10,052 nucleotides of DNA, taken from positions 1-10,052 of the forward strand of contig CANRMO010000084.1 of the NCBI GenBank assembly GCA_947631755.1. Direction: 5' to 3'. Each line of letters begins with the position of its first letter. The stretch's first letter is position 1. This document shows positions 8,778 through 10,052 of the stretch, piece after piece. The translations under genes and the position numbers were made by a program. The notes below the pieces were generated by a model. It saw only the letters and a list, made by a program, of their open reading frames with translations, was not told the origin of the DNA and ran no database searches. This DNA is from an uncultured Lachnospiraceae bacterium (GTDB taxonomy: Bacteria > Bacillota > Clostridia > Lachnospirales > Lachnospiraceae).

Positions 8778-9566
8778 TTATAAAAATCCTTTGCGGTAAT
8801 TGGTGGGCGAGCAGCAGCGGAGTTTTTTGAACTGTCTGGAAAAATGTTCTACGCTGTCATAGCCACACTGCTCTGCGATTTCTGCGATCGGCAGAGAGGT
8901 TCCGTTTAACAGGCGGGCGGCGTAGGAAATGCGGCCGCATATAATATCCTGTTGGATTGTTTTATGGAAAAAGTCCTTGTATAAGTGCTGCAGATACGAT
9001 GTGCTCATGCCGAGTTTTGCGGCAAGCTCCTCTGCGCCTTCCGGCTGGTATTCATAGTTCAGAATCTTCTTCCGTATATCCATCAGCTCTTTGTGATAGA
9101 GCATGGTCTTGTTGCCGCTTTTCTGTGAAAAAAGGTACAGGTCGCTGAATTTATAAAACAGGGAGCGGGCCAGCTGGTCCACGATTTCGTCGTGGTGCAG
9201 CCCAACATCAAAAAATTCGTCCCAGAGCTGGTAGGCCATCCCCGATATTATCCTGTTGTCCGGCAGCGTGAGCGGGGTATTCAGCGGGAAATCCAGCTTT
9301 TCAAATAAATCGTCGCCGGGTTCCACATCAAAGTGTATCCAGTCGTTGATAAAATGGCCGTCCCGTTTGCGGTAGATCTGGGGCGCACCCTTGTCGTATA
9401 ACAGGTATGTGCCCTTTGGCACTTCCTGCCACTCACCGTCATCCGTGCAGATTTCGGCGGAGCAGCGCAGATAGAGAAAGAGATAGTCACCGGAGCCATT
9501 TGGCCGGTTGATATCGATTCCCCCTGTGTTTACAAAATCATAGCCTAACATGTGGATCTGGACCAT
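8778..9566 (-). CDS. AraC-family transcriptional regulator, first gene of the ABC operon
   Basis: A 262-residue DNA-binding regulator. The N-terminal half looks like the cupin-type sensing domain of AraC proteins (beta-rich, with a YLLYDKGAPQIYRKR segment at about 54-68 followed by HFINDWIHFDVE). The C-terminal ~100 residues hold two helix-turn-helix units: about 177-199 (AEELAAKLGMSTSYLQHLYK) and about 226-248 (PIAEIAEQCGYDSVEHFSRQ), the second being the family's conserved hallmark. I start it at ATG 9564-9566, 7 bases after AGGAGG; an ATT/ATG-type extension to 9605 has no such site. It precedes four ABC genes on the same strand with no terminator seen, so it probably controls its own operon as an activator responding to a small ligand. 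Regulation and ligand are inference; the family is clear. Confidence 0.93.
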   Translation of the reverse strand: MVQIHMLGYDFVNTGGIDINRPNGSGDYLFLYLRCSAEICTDDGEWQEVPKGTYLLYDKGAPQIYRKRDGHFINDWIHFDVEPGDDLFEKLDFPLNTPLTLPDNRIISGMAYQLWDEFFDVGLHHDEIVDQLARSLFYKFSDLYLFSQKSGNKTMLYHKELMDIRKKILNYEYQPEGAEELAAKLGMSTSYLQHLYKDFFHKTIQQDIICGRISYAARLLNGTSLPIAEIAEQCGYDSVEHFSRQFKKLRCCSPTNYRKGFL

Positions 9567-9573
9567 GAAAGGA

Positions 9574-9579
9574 CCTCCT
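9574..9579 (-). promoter_or_regulatory. Ribosome binding site that fixes the AraC-gene start
   Basis: AGGAGG on the minus strand, 7 bases before ATG 9566. It rules against the 13-codon longer reading frame that begins at 9605. Confidence 0.82.
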
Positions 9580-9684
9580 GTCTGATTGCATGCAGAAAAA
9601 ATCAAATAAAATTAACGGTTATTATCAAATTACATAAAATAAAATCATCGAAAAATGCCTATAAATCTAAATCGGTCTAAAAAT

Positions 9685-9712
9685 ATTATAACAGAAAAAA
9701 TCATGTTCGCAA
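9685..9712 (-). promoter_or_regulatory. Probable sigma-A promoter of the AraC-ABC operon
   Basis: On the minus strand, -35 TTGCGA (9712-9707) and a perfect -10 TATAAT (9690-9685) are separated by 16 bases. Transcription would begin near 9678, giving a leader of about 110 bases before the AraC start. The -35 is only a 4/6 match and the spacer one short of ideal, which suits an activator-assisted promoter. Confidence 0.65.
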
Positions 9713-9716
9713 TAGG

Positions 9717-9740
9717 AAATTTGCAAAAAAAGACAAATTT
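9717..9740. repeat. Inverted repeat between the divergent -35 boxes, candidate operator
   Basis: AAATTTG (9717-9723) and CAAATTT (9734-9740) form perfect 7-base arms around a 10-base A-rich spacer. The repeat fills the interval between the two -35 elements (9707-9712 and 9744-9749), a position from which a bound protein could affect both promoters. The A/T-rich composition raises the chance of coincidence. AraC proteins often bind direct rather than inverted repeats, so the binding partner is uncertain. Confidence 0.35.
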
Positions 9741-9743
9741 ATT

Positions 9744-9772
9744 TTGTGTGGAATTTTTAATAAGGATATGAT
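9744..9772 (+). promoter_or_regulatory. Probable sigma-A promoter of the DHH-family gene
   Basis: -35 TTGTGT (9744-9749) and -10 TATGAT (9767-9772) with the ideal 17-base spacer. A second TATGAT overlaps at 9772-9777 but its spacing is too long. Transcription would start near 9780, giving a leader of about 90 bases. Confidence 0.7.
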
Positions 9773-9819
9773 ATGATAATATAAGATTGGTTACTTAATA
9801 CAAAGTTGTTTTAATGCGC

Positions 9820-9843
9820 ATGGCTTCAGCAGGGCTGAGCCAT
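9820..9843 (+). other. Stem-loop in the 5' leader of the DHH-family gene
   Basis: The arm ATGGCT-T-CAGC (9820-9830) pairs with GCTGAGCCAT (9834-9843): ten base pairs, one bulged T and a 3-base loop. GCGC at 9816-9819 can add an outer pairing with GCGC at 9851-9854. No T-run follows, so it is not an intrinsic terminator. It ends 27 bases before the start codon and would lie in the mRNA leader. Confidence 0.55.
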
Positions 9844-9870
9844 AAGAGCAGCGCGGAAATGAGGGTTAAT

Positions 9871-10052
9871 ATGAGATTGATTACGAGATCGGATTTTGAT
9901 GGACTGGCGTGTGCCGCACTGTTAAAAGAGGCAGGGATCATTGATCATTGGAAATTTGCACATCCGAAAGATCTGCAGGATGGTCTGGTTGAAGTTACAG
10001 AGGATGACTGTCTTGCCAATGTGCCGTTTGTTGAGGGCTGTGGACTCTGGTT
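9871..10052 (+). CDS. DHH-family phosphoesterase-like protein, N-terminal fragment (3' end outside window)
   Basis: The first 60 codons of a gene that runs off the right edge. It begins MRLITRSDFDGLACAALLKE; the D-x-D (Asp8, Asp10) followed by Gly is motif I of the DHH phosphoesterase superfamily, which includes RecJ, nano-RNases and exopolyphosphatase-like proteins. The fragment ends at GCGLW, just where I would expect the family's metal-binding DHH motif to follow; that residue block is outside the window. From memory, close Clostridia proteins share this N-terminus and are often labelled exopolyphosphatase-like without direct proof. The start at 9871 has GAGGG 5 bases upstream. In-frame ATGs at 9859 and 9814 exist but lack a good binding site and do not match the expected protein start. 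The gene diverges from the AraC operon; any functional link is unproven. Confidence 0.78.
   Translation, partial: MRLITRSDFDGLACAALLKEAGIIDHWKFAHPKDLQDGLVEVTEDDCLANVPFVEGCGLW

Larger units (their letters stand above)
9567..9870. other. Divergent intergenic region (304 bases)
   Basis: A/T-rich spacer between the AraC gene and the DHH gene. It holds a promoter in each direction, an inverted repeat between them, and a hairpin close to the right-hand gene. The part between 9580 and 9680 would be the ~110-base untranslated leader of the AraC operon; it is mostly A/T with no stable fold that I can see. No credible small gene was found: the short open frames lack ribosome binding sites. Confidence 0.8.

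Noticed and set aside
9567..9605. Longer AraC N-terminus (13 extra residues)
   Set aside because: The AGGAGG at 9574-9579 lies inside this extension and is correctly spaced for the ATG at 9566.
9717..9780. Small peptide gene in the intergenic region (possible exporter substrate)
   Set aside because: The only plus-strand frame there is about 16 codons from a TTG, without a ribosome binding site, and it overlaps the promoter elements.
9814..9870. Upstream in-frame ATGs (9814, 9859) extending the DHH-family protein by up to 19 residues
   Set aside because: No ribosome binding site precedes them, the extension covers the hairpin, and the family is expected to begin at MRLITRSDFDG.

Overview
The window looks like chromosomal DNA of a low-to-mid-GC Gram-positive anaerobe, most likely Clostridia and plausibly Lachnospiraceae. 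The signs are strong AGGAGG-type ribosome binding sites, tight ATGA-type gene junctions, A/T-rich intergenic DNA with sigma-A-like promoters, exporters without a periplasmic adaptor, and a DHH-family protein whose N-terminus I recognise from that group. The placement is inference; there is no rRNA or other marker gene here.

Region by region. Bases 1-287 (+) hold the C-terminal end of an ABC exporter ATPase. It converges on the main locus, with a short dyad between the two ends. Bases 313-9566 (-) hold five genes in one direction, read from the right: an AraC-family regulator (8778-9566), two long ABC ATPase-FtsX permease fusions (6407-8719 and 3948-6410), and two ABC half-exporters (2079-3899 and 313-2076). 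Gaps are 58, -4, 48 and 2 bases, so a single operon of about 9.4 kb is likely. Bases 9567-9870 are an A/T-rich divergent promoter region with a good promoter in each direction, an inverted repeat exactly between the two -35 boxes, and a strong hairpin in the right-hand leader. Bases 9871-10052 (+) start a DHH-type phosphoesterase-like gene that runs off the window.

How the genes fit together. The half-exporters show the marks of an asymmetric heterodimer of the BmrCD / TM287-288 kind: one has Asp instead of Glu after Walker B, and the other has a non-canonical signature (LSAGE). These two changes fall in the same predicted ATP site. The two FtsX fusions have a MacB-like topology (ATPase, TM1, large extracytoplasmic domain, TM2-4) but larger outer domains than MacB, and no membrane-fusion partner is encoded. 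They probably work as a pair. A local AraC regulator, with no sensor kinase, probably controls the whole set. The simplest reading is an inducible efflux or envelope-protection locus with two different ABC machines; the substrate cannot be read from the sequence. No precursor peptide, biosynthetic gene, RNA gene, CRISPR array or mobile element was seen.
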